A DNA stretch of 64,000 nucleotides from positions 1,452,703 to 1,516,702 of the forward strand of contig NZ_KK073873.1 in assembly GCF_000585355.1 (NCBI RefSeq), written 5' to 3'. The notes below the pieces were generated by a model that saw only the letters and a program-made list of their open reading frames with translations, was not told the DNA's origin and made no database searches. The position numbers and the translations under genes were made by a program. Origin of the DNA: Xylanibacter oryzae DSM 17970. GTDB lineage: Bacteria > Bacteroidota > Bacteroidia > Bacteroidales > Bacteroidaceae. Below are positions 1 to 8,327 of this stretch, in pieces (position 1 is the first letter of the stretch; each line of letters begins with the position of its first letter).

Positions 1-1242
1 TTCTAATATTAATGCAACATAAAAAGTAGTTATTGGGGGCATACCAAGATATAAGAATACATATGAAACAGGAAGTATCAACAATGTTACTGTACATACA
101 ATCGACATAAACTTTTTTAGGTTGCCAGAAGCTTCAATTCCAACGCCTAAGGAATTTGTCATTGACGTTATTATAGATGTGACTAGAATTATTCTTATAA
201 ATTCAATAGTATTCTGTGGTGATTTACCAAGCCACAAATTTAATATAAAACTTGTATTAATTATAATAGGAAAAGACAATATGTACATTAACAAGAATGT
301 ATACTTTGAACTTTTAATCATCAAATTGTACATCCTTGCATATTCATTATCTGCATAATTTTTAATTATCTGAGGATTTAATGCCATCTGGAAATTTGAA
401 GCGAATTGCTGAACTGCTGTCTGAACTTGAACCGCAATGCCTCTTGCAGCATTAAGTACTGGACCTCCAAACATATTAAGTAATACATTGACTCCTTGGG
501 TAGCTCCTAGCGCTGAAAGATTTCCAAACATAGCCCACAACGAAAATTTAATCATTCTATTAAATGTATATTTATCATACATAAATTGAATATGGCAAGT
601 TGGGAATTTTTTTTTAATATAAAATCTATAAAGTCCGAAATCCATTATATATATAACAAGTAATAATATAGAGTAAACTATTAGACGATCATATGTTATA
701 TATTGAATACTGTAAACTATCAATAATTTAATACTAACATCAAGAATTGATAGATATGCAAATGCTGACATTTTTTCTTCTGCTATAATCAGAGATGTAA
801 AAGGAACAGTCAACACACTTAATAACAATCCAAAAACGGAACAGTGATACACCCATTTACAAGCAAAAATACGATCTGGAGGAATATTCATTTTATTTAA
901 TAAAAACCAATATCCGATTGTTTCACACAAAAACAAAAGTAATACTGCTATTAAAAAATGTATAAAAATCGCTGTATTAAATACCTTATCAAGATTACCT
1001 TTTTCTTTCTTCCCTATTTCATATGCTAAGAATCTAGAACTAGCAACAGACATAGCCGTATTAACTGAGGCAAAAATCAGCACAAAGCCACCAATAACAT
1101 TAAATAAGCCATAATCAACAAAGCCAAGAACTTTAAGCACTACGCGACTTGTATAAAGACAAACCAATAACGTATAAATCATACGCATATACAAAAAGAG
1201 GGTGTTCTTTGCTATTCGTTTATTATTACTATTAATATCCAT
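1..1242 (-). CDS. Wzx-like polysaccharide flippase, partial (C-terminus outside window)
   Basis: The frame is open from the ATG at 1242 to the window edge (414 codons, no stop), so the C-terminus is missing. The protein starts MDINSNNKRIAKNTLFLYM and then shows many hydrophobic segments, with the R..Y..L.SR.VL..LG..DYGL.N..GG pattern typical of oligosaccharide flippases of the MATE/MVF-like superfamily. A later stretch reads PVLNAARGIAVQVQTAVQQF, also typical of the family. The role known for the family is flipping lipid-linked repeat units across the inner membrane for capsule or O-antigen assembly. It is the last gene visible in the minus-strand operon, 44 bp after the iron-sulfur protein gene. 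Base composition is very AT-rich, as across the whole locus. Confidence 0.85.
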   Translation of the reverse strand, partial: MDINSNNKRIAKNTLFLYMRMIYTLLVCLYTSRVVLKVLGFVDYGLFNVIGGFVLIFASVNTAMSVASSRFLAYEIGKKEKGNLDKVFNTAIFIHFLIAVLLLFLCETIGYWFLLNKMNIPPDRIFACKWVYHCSVFGLLLSVLTVPFTSLIIAEEKMSAFAYLSILDVSIKLLIVYSIQYITYDRLIVYSILLLVIYIMDFGLYRFYIKKKFPTCHIQFMYDKYTFNRMIKFSLWAMFGNLSALGATQGVNVLLNMFGGPVLNAARGIAVQVQTAVQQFASNFQMALNPQIIKNYADNEYARMYNLMIKSSKYTFLLMYILSFPIIINTSFILNLWLGKSPQNTIEFIRIILVTSIITSMTNSLGVGIEASGNLKKFMSIVCTVTLLILPVSYVFLYLGMPPITTFYVALILE

Positions 1243-1286
1243 TTTATATTATTTTACAGGAGCGATACAATAAGAAATTAAATAAT

Positions 1287-2450
1287 TTAGAATCTATTAG
1301 TTATTTTACTAATAATTTTTTTATACCATTTGTTATTTATGTAGCCATACTTATCCATAACATAACGAAATCCATTTCTATCCAATGATAAATAGAACTT
1401 TTTTCGATTGATCAATGAAGGTGATAATGATTTTATTAGATGTTGATTAAATGCTGTCGCTTTTTCTAATGATTCCTCTTTTTCACATATAACATCACGG
1501 ATAGAAAAAAAGAAATTTCTACCTTTTGTGTTATTGGCAATAACAAGTGATGTACCATATTTATTATCCATAACAGGGTCAACATTTTCTATACCCCAAA
1601 AATCAGCTATTGTAATATCTGCAACTCGTGGTATCATTTTAAATTTACATTCGTAACAACAAGGTCTTCCTGCGATATGCGTGCCTATAAAACATCTCGT
1701 AAAATCATCATCAATTGTATTTTTTACATAAATATTTCCATTTTCGAAAGTAGCCTTGAATGCAAAATTATGCCAACCTCCATATTCTTTATTTTTTGGA
1801 TGATATTTTAGTATTTTTGAGCCATACTCATTTTCCAAAGAATCCAAATACTTACGAAATAATTTGGGTGAGTTTATACTGCAACAAATAAAATCAACTA
1901 TAATTAAATTATCAAAATTTTTATACTTTAGAAAACTTCTAAGAGCTGCCATTTGGCATGGGCAACCACATACTAGAACATTTTCTCCTAAAGAAAGCAA
2001 TTTTGAGATTTTTTTATATAGTCCTGTAGTATTACTCTGTAGATATTTTGAGCCCCTAATTAAGTTCAAGTCATCATGTTTATTAGAAACAATATGCTCA
2101 ACCATATGATTTTTCGTCCATATAGCCCCTGCTATATAACCTCCTTGGTCAAGCATCTTTTGTGCCAAAGCTGAAAAAAGCCCTCCTGTCGTACTTTCAA
2201 ATTGAATCTCACGATTTAAATTATAAGCTGCATATGCTATGGGCTTATCCGTGTTTGTACTATTTATTTTTTTTGAATTTATTATAGGACAAACGGCTTC
2301 GCACATTCCACAATTAACACATTTATTTGTATCAACCTTGGGATACCAAAATCCTTCAATATCGGTAATAAACTCTATCGCATTTTTATTACAAATATCA
2401 ATGCAGGCCCCACAACCTACGCAATCTTCTTTTCTTTTGATATCAATCAT
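1287..2450 (-). CDS. Coenzyme F420 hydrogenase/dehydrogenase beta-subunit-like iron-sulfur protein of polysaccharide locus
   Basis: 387 aa. The N-terminus has two [4Fe-4S] ferredoxin motifs (Cys 10, 13, 16, 20 and Cys 44, 47, 50, 54). The rest matches the FrhB/FdhB-like N- and C-terminal domains, with phrases such as TTGGLFSALAQKML, VLVCGCPCQMAALR, GRPCCYECKF and ADITIADFWG. Proteins of this type are common in Bacteroidota and other capsule loci, often next to polysaccharide pyruvyl transferases, and are thought to supply or remove electrons in sugar modification; the exact reaction is not established. No pyruvyl transferase is seen in this window. It lies 3 bp downstream of the acyltransferase gene, clearly the same operon. 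Confidence 0.85.
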   Translation of the reverse strand: MIDIKRKEDCVGCGACIDICNKNAIEFITDIEGFWYPKVDTNKCVNCGMCEAVCPIINSKKINSTNTDKPIAYAAYNLNREIQFESTTGGLFSALAQKMLDQGGYIAGAIWTKNHMVEHIVSNKHDDLNLIRGSKYLQSNTTGLYKKISKLLSLGENVLVCGCPCQMAALRSFLKYKNFDNLIIVDFICCSINSPKLFRKYLDSLENEYGSKILKYHPKNKEYGGWHNFAFKATFENGNIYVKNTIDDDFTRCFIGTHIAGRPCCYECKFKMIPRVADITIADFWGIENVDPVMDNKYGTSLVIANNTKGRNFFFSIRDVICEKEESLEKATAFNQHLIKSLSPSLINRKKFYLSLDRNGFRYVMDKYGYINNKWYKKIISKITNRF

Positions 2451-2453
2451 AAA

Positions 2454-3119
2454 TTAATTGTCTTTCCATTCTTGATCTTTTGCGAATGTCCTTGATGGAT
2501 CACACATAACTAAAGAATTTGGCTTTACATTTGTTGCAACAAATGATTTAGCTCCTATTATAGCTCCATCTCCTATTGTTACCCCTTTCATTATAATAGC
2601 GCCCTGTCCTATCCATACATGATTTCCTATGTGCACAGGTGATGTTTTTTTATAACTATCTGATAATATGGAATGTCCGCCATCATTATCTCTTATTACT
2701 ACATCTCTAGATATAAGACAACCATCACCAATAGTAATTTCATTCATACATAAAATCTGGACATTACGATTCATAGAACATTTACCAATACTCAAATGCG
2801 CATTAGCAAAAACTTGAATATCACACCCACTAAATATGGATCCTCCATTTATATCTAAGCATGAATATTTATCCATCCACAAAGTTGTTTCCAAACGTGA
2901 ATTTCGAACCTTTTTATATCCAAACCAAGTAAGACCGTTAACTATGATTTTTGCGGTTCTATGAACATCAAATATAGAGTATTTTGTGAAAATCAGATAA
3001 CTAAGTCTTCCTTTATTTAATGTTCTAGAACGTAAAAAATTAAATAAGAAAGTTCTTGTAATAGGAAGAGGGTATAAACAAGTATTCCTAATCAAATCAT
3101 TAACAAAACGAGACATCAC
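2454..3119 (-). CDS. Acyltransferase, left-handed beta-helix (hexapeptide) family
   Basis: 221 aa. From about residue 90 onward it shows the imperfect hexapeptide rhythm (I-G-x-x-x-x) with NHVWIGQGAIIMKGVTIGDG and AIIGAKSFVATNVKPNS, as in serine O-acetyltransferase/WbbJ-type enzymes that acetylate sugars. The N-terminal 80 residues are basic and less conserved. The start overlaps the end of the acyl carrier protein gene by 4 bp (ATGA), so the two are translationally coupled. Because the ACP precedes it directly, it may use an acyl-ACP rather than acetyl-CoA as donor; this is inference from context. Substrate unknown. Confidence 0.85.
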   Translation of the reverse strand: MMSRFVNDLIRNTCLYPLPITRTFLFNFLRSRTLNKGRLSYLIFTKYSIFDVHRTAKIIVNGLTWFGYKKVRNSRLETTLWMDKYSCLDINGGSIFSGCDIQVFANAHLSIGKCSMNRNVQILCMNEITIGDGCLISRDVVIRDNDGGHSILSDSYKKTSPVHIGNHVWIGQGAIIMKGVTIGDGAIIGAKSFVATNVKPNSLVMCDPSRTFAKDQEWKDN

Positions 3120-3361
3120 GCTAATATCTTTTTTGAAATATTATCAACCAATTCTCCAACATTCTTCCAAGAAACTATTTCAATAGAAGTAAAACGTATA
3201 TTAAAATATTTTTCTATTGCAACAATAAGTTGGACATTGGTTAAAGAATCCCATTCTTCTATATTATCTGAAGTTGTATTGTATTCCAATTCAATTTCAT
3301 CATTATCAAGTATATCTCTAAAAATTAATGTTACTTTTTCTAAAATTTCTTTTTTATCCAT
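3116..3361 (-). CDS. Acyl carrier protein of polysaccharide locus
   Basis: 81 aa, the usual ACP length. The phosphopantetheine attachment motif is visible as EEWDSL, with Ser39 as the predicted carrier serine, followed by the recognition helix (QLIVAIEKYFNI). It is a stand-alone carrier distinct from the fatty-acid AcpP, because it sits inside the capsule operon between an SGNH-like protein and an acyltransferase. In known systems FkbH-like enzymes load a glyceryl group from 1,3-bisphosphoglycerate onto such ACPs, and an FkbH homologue is encoded three genes upstream. The likely role is therefore to carry a glyceryl or derived hydroxyacyl unit for polysaccharide decoration; the cargo is inferred. 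Confidence 0.9.
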   Translation of the reverse strand: MDKKEILEKVTLIFRDILDNDEIELEYNTTSDNIEEWDSLTNVQLIVAIEKYFNIRFTSIEIVSWKNVGELVDNISKKILA

Positions 3362-3374
3362 ACTCTAAATTTTA

Positions 3375-4319
3375 TTATTTTATATATTTGTATTTTTTTA
3401 AATCCTCAATTAACTGTTTAGTGAAATTTTCACGTCCCAATTTATTAAGACACAAAGGGTTTAAAAGATAACTTTCCAAATTTAAACGACAATCTTCTGA
3501 ATAATCCAAAAATAGAATCTTTTTACTTTGTAACACATTAATAACACTTAGCTGTTTAAATTTTGATGGAATTAATTTATTTAATTCTGTTGATATTGGT
3601 GTAAGTAAAAAAACAGGCTTTATGTCTCTTTCTATGCAAAATTTTATAATTTCGTCTATTTTTTTAGAATTATATTCTATCGCATCATTTATTTTTTGTG
3701 GTAAATTATCTGTATCAAAGTTAGTAAGATTAAACTCATTAATCCATGCATCAATTAATTGTTTTGCAGCCTTAGCCATTTTAGGACCTTTACATGTACA
3801 ACGTGAAATGTTATACAAATCAGTATGCCAACTTAATAATGAACTTATTAATTTTTTTATTCCAAGCGTTGAAGGATCTTTGACATATAAATTATAATAA
3901 TTTATATCAAAGTTATCAATCATTGCCCTGTGAAGGAACGGATAGTAGCGCAAATTTTTATACAAATCACCATCATTTTTAGTATAAGATACTTTACAAA
4001 GACTAAAAGGACAAATTGGAAATAAAGCTATACGTGGACCATCTTCATCTAAAAAGGAATAGTAATTTTTCAGTACATTTAAATCGTATGTTAATGTTTG
4101 TGGACCTACTGCCAAATTAAATCCATTAACACCCACATTAGAATAATCCAGGGCATATTTTCCGGGGCTACTACCTAAATTAATTATTTCCAAGTGCTGT
4201 CGTATTCTACTTATACGTAAAGCATCGCTAAAATAAGTATGATACCAATTACTATGAAAAAAGAGAATCTTATATATAACTTTATATATATGTGCAAAAA
4301 AAGCAATATTAAACTTCAT
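3375..4319 (-). CDS. SGNH-like / uncharacterised capsule-locus protein
   Basis: 314 aa, function not recognised with certainty. The segment INLGSSPGKYALDY at about residues 46-59 resembles block I of SGNH/DltD-like hydrolases. A later strand-helix unit, IKFCIERDIKPVFLLTPIS, also fits an SGNH-type alpha/beta fold. The N-terminal 25 residues are moderately hydrophobic (FFAHIYKVIYKILFF) and could be a membrane anchor. A catalytic Asp-His pair near the C-terminus could not be identified with confidence. It lies between the aldo/keto reductase (16 bp) and the ACP gene (13 bp). DltD-like proteins help transfer acyl groups from a carrier to an envelope polymer, which would suit the context, but this is only a hypothesis. 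Confidence 0.7.
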   Translation of the reverse strand: MKFNIAFFAHIYKVIYKILFFHSNWYHTYFSDALRISRIRQHLEIINLGSSPGKYALDYSNVGVNGFNLAVGPQTLTYDLNVLKNYYSFLDEDGPRIALFPICPFSLCKVSYTKNDGDLYKNLRYYPFLHRAMIDNFDINYYNLYVKDPSTLGIKKLISSLLSWHTDLYNISRCTCKGPKMAKAAKQLIDAWINEFNLTNFDTDNLPQKINDAIEYNSKKIDEIIKFCIERDIKPVFLLTPISTELNKLIPSKFKQLSVINVLQSKKILFLDYSEDCRLNLESYLLNPLCLNKLGRENFTKQLIEDLKKYKYIK

Positions 4320-4335
4320 TATATTAACTGTTATT

Positions 4336-5238
4336 TTAATAACCTGGACAATAAAGAGATTCTGGCAAGTATTGATAATTTACATTAAAATCATCGATCG
4401 AATTTATCTCATTTAGAGACAACTCAAAATCAAATATCTGATAATTTGACTCGATTCTAGAAGGTCTCATTGATCTTGGTATTGGTATAACACCTTTTTG
4501 GATATTCCACCTAAGGATAACTTGTGCGGGTGTTTTTCCATACTTTTCACATATAGAAGATACTATATTAGAAGATACAATATTAAAATCACTTCTTAAA
4601 CACATCAATGGACTATATGACTCTACCTTTATCTTATTACTATTACAGTATTCAATCGTTTTTCTCTGTATATTTATTGGCGAAACAAATATTTGATTCA
4701 CCATTGGTTTTACGTTACAAACCTGTAATATCTTTTTTATATGCCGTTCTTTACAATTACTTAAACCTATAGATCGGACTTTGCCACTTTTTAGCAAACA
4801 TTCTAAAGAATCCCAGATTTCTTCTAAACAGTCATTATATGGCCAATGCATGAGGAGTAAATCAATATAATCAGTTCTTAATTTTTTTAAAGATTCATTT
4901 GCTTGCTTGAAAACGACCTCTCTATGATTTCTATTTATACATGATGCTGAATTATAGAAATATGCACCAATAGGAAACCCATTATTATCAAGTTTGTCGC
5001 CTATTTTAGTAGTAATGAATACATCTTTTCTTTTATATTTTGTATTATTGAAAATAAAATTGAAATTATCGCCCAAATCTTCTTCATTAGAATAACAATG
5101 AGCTGTATCAAATAGGAAACAACCATTATCTAAAGCTGATAGAAGTGAATTACGTAGTGACTCTCCAAAAATAGAATATGTTCCAAATCCGACAATTGGC
5201 ATTTCTACCCCATTTGAAAGTTTGACAAGTTTATCCAT
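4336..5238 (-). CDS. Aldo/keto reductase
   Basis: 300 aa, the normal family length. The AKR catalytic tetrad is visible: Asp44 and Tyr49 in FDTAHCYSNE, Lys78 in ITTKIG, and His131 in LLMHWPYND. The C-terminal IPIPRSMRPSRIESN is the usual NADP-binding motif. The enzyme should reduce a carbonyl with NAD(P)H in the cytoplasm. The gene overlaps the FkbH-like gene by one base and precedes the SGNH-like gene, so it probably acts in the same decoration pathway, for instance reducing a keto-sugar or ketoacyl intermediate. No substrate can be read from the sequence. Confidence 0.9.
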   Translation of the reverse strand: MDKLVKLSNGVEMPIVGFGTYSIFGESLRNSLLSALDNGCFLFDTAHCYSNEEDLGDNFNFIFNNTKYKRKDVFITTKIGDKLDNNGFPIGAYFYNSASCINRNHREVVFKQANESLKKLRTDYIDLLLMHWPYNDCLEEIWDSLECLLKSGKVRSIGLSNCKERHIKKILQVCNVKPMVNQIFVSPINIQRKTIEYCNSNKIKVESYSPLMCLRSDFNIVSSNIVSSICEKYGKTPAQVILRWNIQKGVIPIPRSMRPSRIESNYQIFDFELSLNEINSIDDFNVNYQYLPESLYCPGY

Positions 5239-6962
5239 TATATATTGTTTTCAATATTTATATAACAATCTCTCTTTACATATTTAGAGATATCCAAAAT
5301 ATATCTATTAGATTGATATATTGAGAATCCTAAATTAGTATAAAGTTCTTTTACCATTCTATTTTTGGTAGTAGATAAATATTCGCCTACAATTTTTTTA
5401 TAGCCTTTTCCCTCCGCTATTGATACTATTGTATTTAACGTAAAGTTTTCCATACCTCTATTCAGAACTCGGCAACTCATAAACCATGTATCAATAAATA
5501 ACGTATCATCATTTAGTTTTTTCATTATAACAACAGATACAAGCCCATTGTCACCAAATTTATCTTTTAAAGTAAAACTGATGCAAATTGTATCTTTTTC
5601 CATAGCCAAATCTTCAATATCAGTCTCTGCATATCTTACAGTTCTTAGATTAAATTGATTGCTTCGTTGAGATAATTGCGCTATTCTAGGAATATTAAAC
5701 TTATTAAATCCTTCTATTTTTGAAACCATATTCAATGATATCAAAAAATCTTTTTCATTATCGAATGATTTTGAATATATATCTCTCTCTGCCTGTAATT
5801 GATATTGCTTTGTTCGATTTTTATCGGCGGTGCTGTAAGATGTAGTTTCAAATAAATTCAGAGAATAAATATATTCTAAGTATTCTGCTGGGTCTTCTGG
5901 TAAATTGGGGACGGTTATTCCTATTATATTCTCCTTTACCATATTCCGTTCAAAGGGGTTATCATCAATAAATACCATAGAATCAAAGCTTATATTAAGT
6001 ATTTTTTGTATTCTTATAATATTATCAACTTTTGTTTCCCAATTCGCAATAAAAACTGAAATATCATCTAGATTAAGGATCATATCAGGATGTTTTTCAA
6101 ATGGTTTTTTTGCAATGTCTTCATCATTTTTACTACATACACAAATAATTATTCCACGATCCTTAAGTTTTTTTACCCACATTTGGAATTCAGTAAAAAC
6201 CTTGCCTATTCCCAAACCATGGCCTAACTGAATGCCTTCCATACCATCATCCCCGATAATACCTCCCCATAATGTATTATCTAAATCTAGAATAAGACAT
6301 TTTTTTATTTTGCCTTGTGCTGCTGAGACTATATCCATAGTTCTTGAAGCCACATATGGTAATATGTCTAGTGACAGTATCATTTCTGTGCTAATATATA
6401 TGGTCGAATCAAACATTATATTTCGTCCAAACTTATTTTGTATGGCACACAGATCACAGATAAAAAGATTATGTACTTCTTGGGATAACCGCATAAGCTC
6501 ATAATTTAATTTACGCACTTGATATGTAAATGAAGATGTAACTTTATTTGCATAACTACCAAATACAGAATCGTCTATTTCCGGATAATTATAATATATT
6601 ATTTTCGAATCTGTATTACTACATATATACCTTACGAAAGATAAACGTTCTTCTGCTAAATTAACTAGTTCTGTGTTTTGCAACAAACTATATTTTTCAT
6701 TCAATTTATGGGTTGATTGAAATACAATAATATAGTCTGCATTAAACTGATAAAGTTGGCTGTTATGATCCATAAATTGCAGTTCAACTTGATTATATTC
6801 AGCTTCAAACATTTCTATATTAAATTCTCGATCTATTCCCATTCCTTTTATAGCTGTTGCTAAGAATTGAGTAGAGGTATCACCTACTATAGCCAACTTA
6901 ATAATAGGTAATTCAGAATTGTTTTGTTTCAATTTTTTCTTTAATTGCTGAAAAGTAAGCAT
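5238..6962 (-). CDS. FkbH-like HAD-IIIC phosphatase/glyceryltransferase
   Basis: 574 aa. The N-terminal ~210 residues are an SGNH-like region. The HAD core follows with the nucleophile motif LDLDNTLWGG (Asp226, Asp228), and later VFIDDNPFERNMV as the acidic HAD motif. The C-terminal ~150 residues form a GNAT-like domain (RSNQFNLRTVRY, FGDNGLVSVV, MSCRVLNRGMENF), the standard FkbH layout. Characterised FkbH-type enzymes take 1,3-bisphosphoglycerate, dephosphorylate it and load the glyceryl group on an ACP. An ACP gene lies in the same operon, supporting the same reaction here. The start ATG lies 5 bp downstream of the preceding acyltransferase stop. Final product unknown. Confidence 0.9.
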   Translation of the reverse strand: MLTFQQLKKKLKQNNSELPIIKLAIVGDTSTQFLATAIKGMGIDREFNIEMFEAEYNQVELQFMDHNSQLYQFNADYIIVFQSTHKLNEKYSLLQNTELVNLAEERLSFVRYICSNTDSKIIYYNYPEIDDSVFGSYANKVTSSFTYQVRKLNYELMRLSQEVHNLFICDLCAIQNKFGRNIMFDSTIYISTEMILSLDILPYVASRTMDIVSAAQGKIKKCLILDLDNTLWGGIIGDDGMEGIQLGHGLGIGKVFTEFQMWVKKLKDRGIIICVCSKNDEDIAKKPFEKHPDMILNLDDISVFIANWETKVDNIIRIQKILNISFDSMVFIDDNPFERNMVKENIIGITVPNLPEDPAEYLEYIYSLNLFETTSYSTADKNRTKQYQLQAERDIYSKSFDNEKDFLISLNMVSKIEGFNKFNIPRIAQLSQRSNQFNLRTVRYAETDIEDLAMEKDTICISFTLKDKFGDNGLVSVVIMKKLNDDTLFIDTWFMSCRVLNRGMENFTLNTIVSIAEGKGYKKIVGEYLSTTKNRMVKELYTNLGFSIYQSNRYILDISKYVKRDCYINIENNI

Positions 6963-6967
6963 TTACA

Positions 6968-7594
6968 TTATTTATTTAATTGTTTTACTACTTTAGCTGG
7001 ATTTCCTGCTGCAACACAAAAGTCAGGTACATCGTGAGTAACTACACTTCCAGCACCTATTATGGAACCCTTTCCAATTACAACGCCTTTGAGTATAATG
7101 CAATTCATTCCTATCCAAGAATCATCATTAATAACAATTGGTTCTGTAGCGACATCTCCCCAATCTTTATTTTTAATAAAATTCTCGCCATGCCTTATAT
7201 CATAAAGTTCATCTGAAATATCTGTTCTTCTTTTCAAATAACTCAAAGAATGAGAGTCATGATCATAAATAGTACAACCCCATGCTATTGTTACATTATT
7301 GCCTACTACAATAGAGGATCTACTTATAAATGTACTATTCCCAATATAAGAATGATTCCCTATAATTACACTTCCTTGTTCTGATTCAAAAATAAAATTA
7401 CCTTGAATTATGCAATCTGCACCTATTTTTAGGTACTTAAGTCCTTCTTTAGGGTTATCAAGTCTAATATTTATTTTTCTACAAATACTTGTATCATCTA
7501 TTTCACTGTATTTTTTTAAAAAATATTCATTTTTTATTTTTGTCATAATCTTTTGCATATTTTTTTTAAAAAAATAGGTTAGTTTAGATATCAT
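6968..7594 (-). CDS. Acyltransferase, hexapeptide-repeat (maltose/galactoside O-acetyltransferase-like)
   Basis: 208 aa. Hexapeptide repeats start at about residue 50 (IGADCIIQGNF, IGNHSYIGNSTF). The active-site region shows TIYDHDSHSL, with the His expected of galactoside acetyltransferase-like enzymes, and the C-terminal part has DDSWIGMNCIILKGVVIGKG and IIGAGSVVTHDVPDF, followed by the AAGNPAKVVKQL ending typical of the family. It should acetylate a hydroxyl of a sugar precursor. It is the first gene of the visible minus-strand capsule operon. No exact TAnnTTTG promoter was found in the 200 bp directly upstream, so the operon may be transcribed from further right or use a weaker promoter. 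Confidence 0.9.
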   Translation of the reverse strand: MISKLTYFFKKNMQKIMTKIKNEYFLKKYSEIDDTSICRKINIRLDNPKEGLKYLKIGADCIIQGNFIFESEQGSVIIGNHSYIGNSTFISRSSIVVGNNVTIAWGCTIYDHDSHSLSYLKRRTDISDELYDIRHGENFIKNKDWGDVATEPIVINDDSWIGMNCIILKGVVIGKGSIIGAGSVVTHDVPDFCVAAGNPAKVVKQLNK

Positions 7595-7792
7595 AAGCTT
7601 TTATTATTTAAAAGGTTCAACATAGCTTCGCACTATATAACAATTTTGTTTAAATACTGAATAAGTAATTGAAATAATAATTAAAATTCTATTTTATTTG
7701 TATAATAATTCAGTATAGTATTATTTTAGACTTTATTACTAGCCTCATAACTATGATTTAAATATATTATTTATTCAGAGAATTAGTAGCAT

Positions 7793-7952
7793 TCAGAGAA
7801 GGGTTGGGGATTCCCGATAAGTATTTTTTACCGCGGCAAACAGGTTATCTCTGTCTAAAAATAGAAGGCTCTGACCATCCGGCACAGAGTCATTTTCTAT
7901 CTTTTGTATTTTTCTGAGCACGTATTATAGTTGTTGATATATACTTCTCTGA
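7793..7952 (-). ncRNA. Candidate structured small RNA (about 160 nt, 6S-like or Bacteroidales-type sRNA)
   Basis: A TACCTTTG promoter element on the minus strand (7959-7966) places the transcription start at about 7952. Exactly there the RNA begins with TCAGAGAAG (7952-7944), which is fully complementary to CTTCTCTGA at 7801-7793, closing a ~160-nt RNA. Inside, AAAAGATAGAA pairs with TTCTATTTTT around an inner CTCTG/CAGAG stem. A promoter positioned at the closing stem and an open central part would fit a 6S-type RNA, but the family was not recognised by sequence. No clear U-tract follows, although TTCTCTGAAT is repeated just downstream. It could also be part of a leader for the capsule operon. 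Confidence 0.45.
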
Positions 7953-7958
7953 TTGGTG

Positions 7959-7966
7959 CAAAGGTA
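7959..7966 (-). promoter_or_regulatory. Bacteroidota-type promoter -7 element for candidate RNA
   Basis: The minus strand reads TACCTTTG followed by CA, an exact match to the Bacteroidota -7 consensus TAnnTTTG. A weak TTCG at 7994-7991 is the only -33-like match. It faces left toward the candidate RNA and, further on, the capsule operon. Confidence 0.6.
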
Positions 7967-8055
7967 ATATTATTTTTTTTCACTTTATAACGAATTGAGC
8001 TTTTTTTTCGGTTTGGTAGACAAATTATATCTATAGTTTACAATATAAATAAAGA

Positions 8056-8088
8056 ATGGCATCCGCTACTATTATTCACGGATGCCGT
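8056..8088 (-). terminator. Gene-end hairpin, probably a minus-strand terminator
   Basis: GGCATCCG (8058-8065) pairs perfectly with CGGATGCC (8079-8086) around a 13-nt loop. On the minus strand the stem is followed by ATTCTTTATTT, a U-rich tail. The shape resembles the hairpins at 10661-10688 and 11953-11992, which also end in TGCC followed by a G.TAA-like stretch. Confidence 0.5.
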
Positions 8089-8224
8089 TTAAGACATTAC
8101 TTCAGAGCTAGTTAGCCGCTACCGCTGTACCGGTAACCAGTCCTGCCAGAGATTGCAATTGCAAAGTCAGGCATAGTCACCTTACCTTTATCTTATTAAA
8201 ATGAGTCTGTTCCTACGCAGCTGG

Positions 8225-8325
8225 AGCATAGCTTTTACACTATCAAAGAATTGTTCCAGAAGTATAAAGGTATAGCTTTAGTGATATGAACTCATAGCTT
8301 TAGCATAGTGGGAGCATAGTTTTTC
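8225..8325 (+). repeat. Short degenerate direct repeats around catagctttag
   Basis: Variants of the motif occur at 8225-8237 (AGCATAGCTTTTA), 8271-8280 (TATAGCTTTA), 8292-8303 (TCATAGCTTTAG) and 8312-8323 (GAGCATAGTTTT). They lie directly left of the inverted-repeat element. Function unknown. Confidence 0.4.
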
Positions 8326-8327
8326 TC

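Noticed and set aside
122-358. 78-codon plus-strand frame at the left edge
   Set aside because: It is antisense to the partial flippase gene, whose frame is open to the window edge with clear membrane segments.
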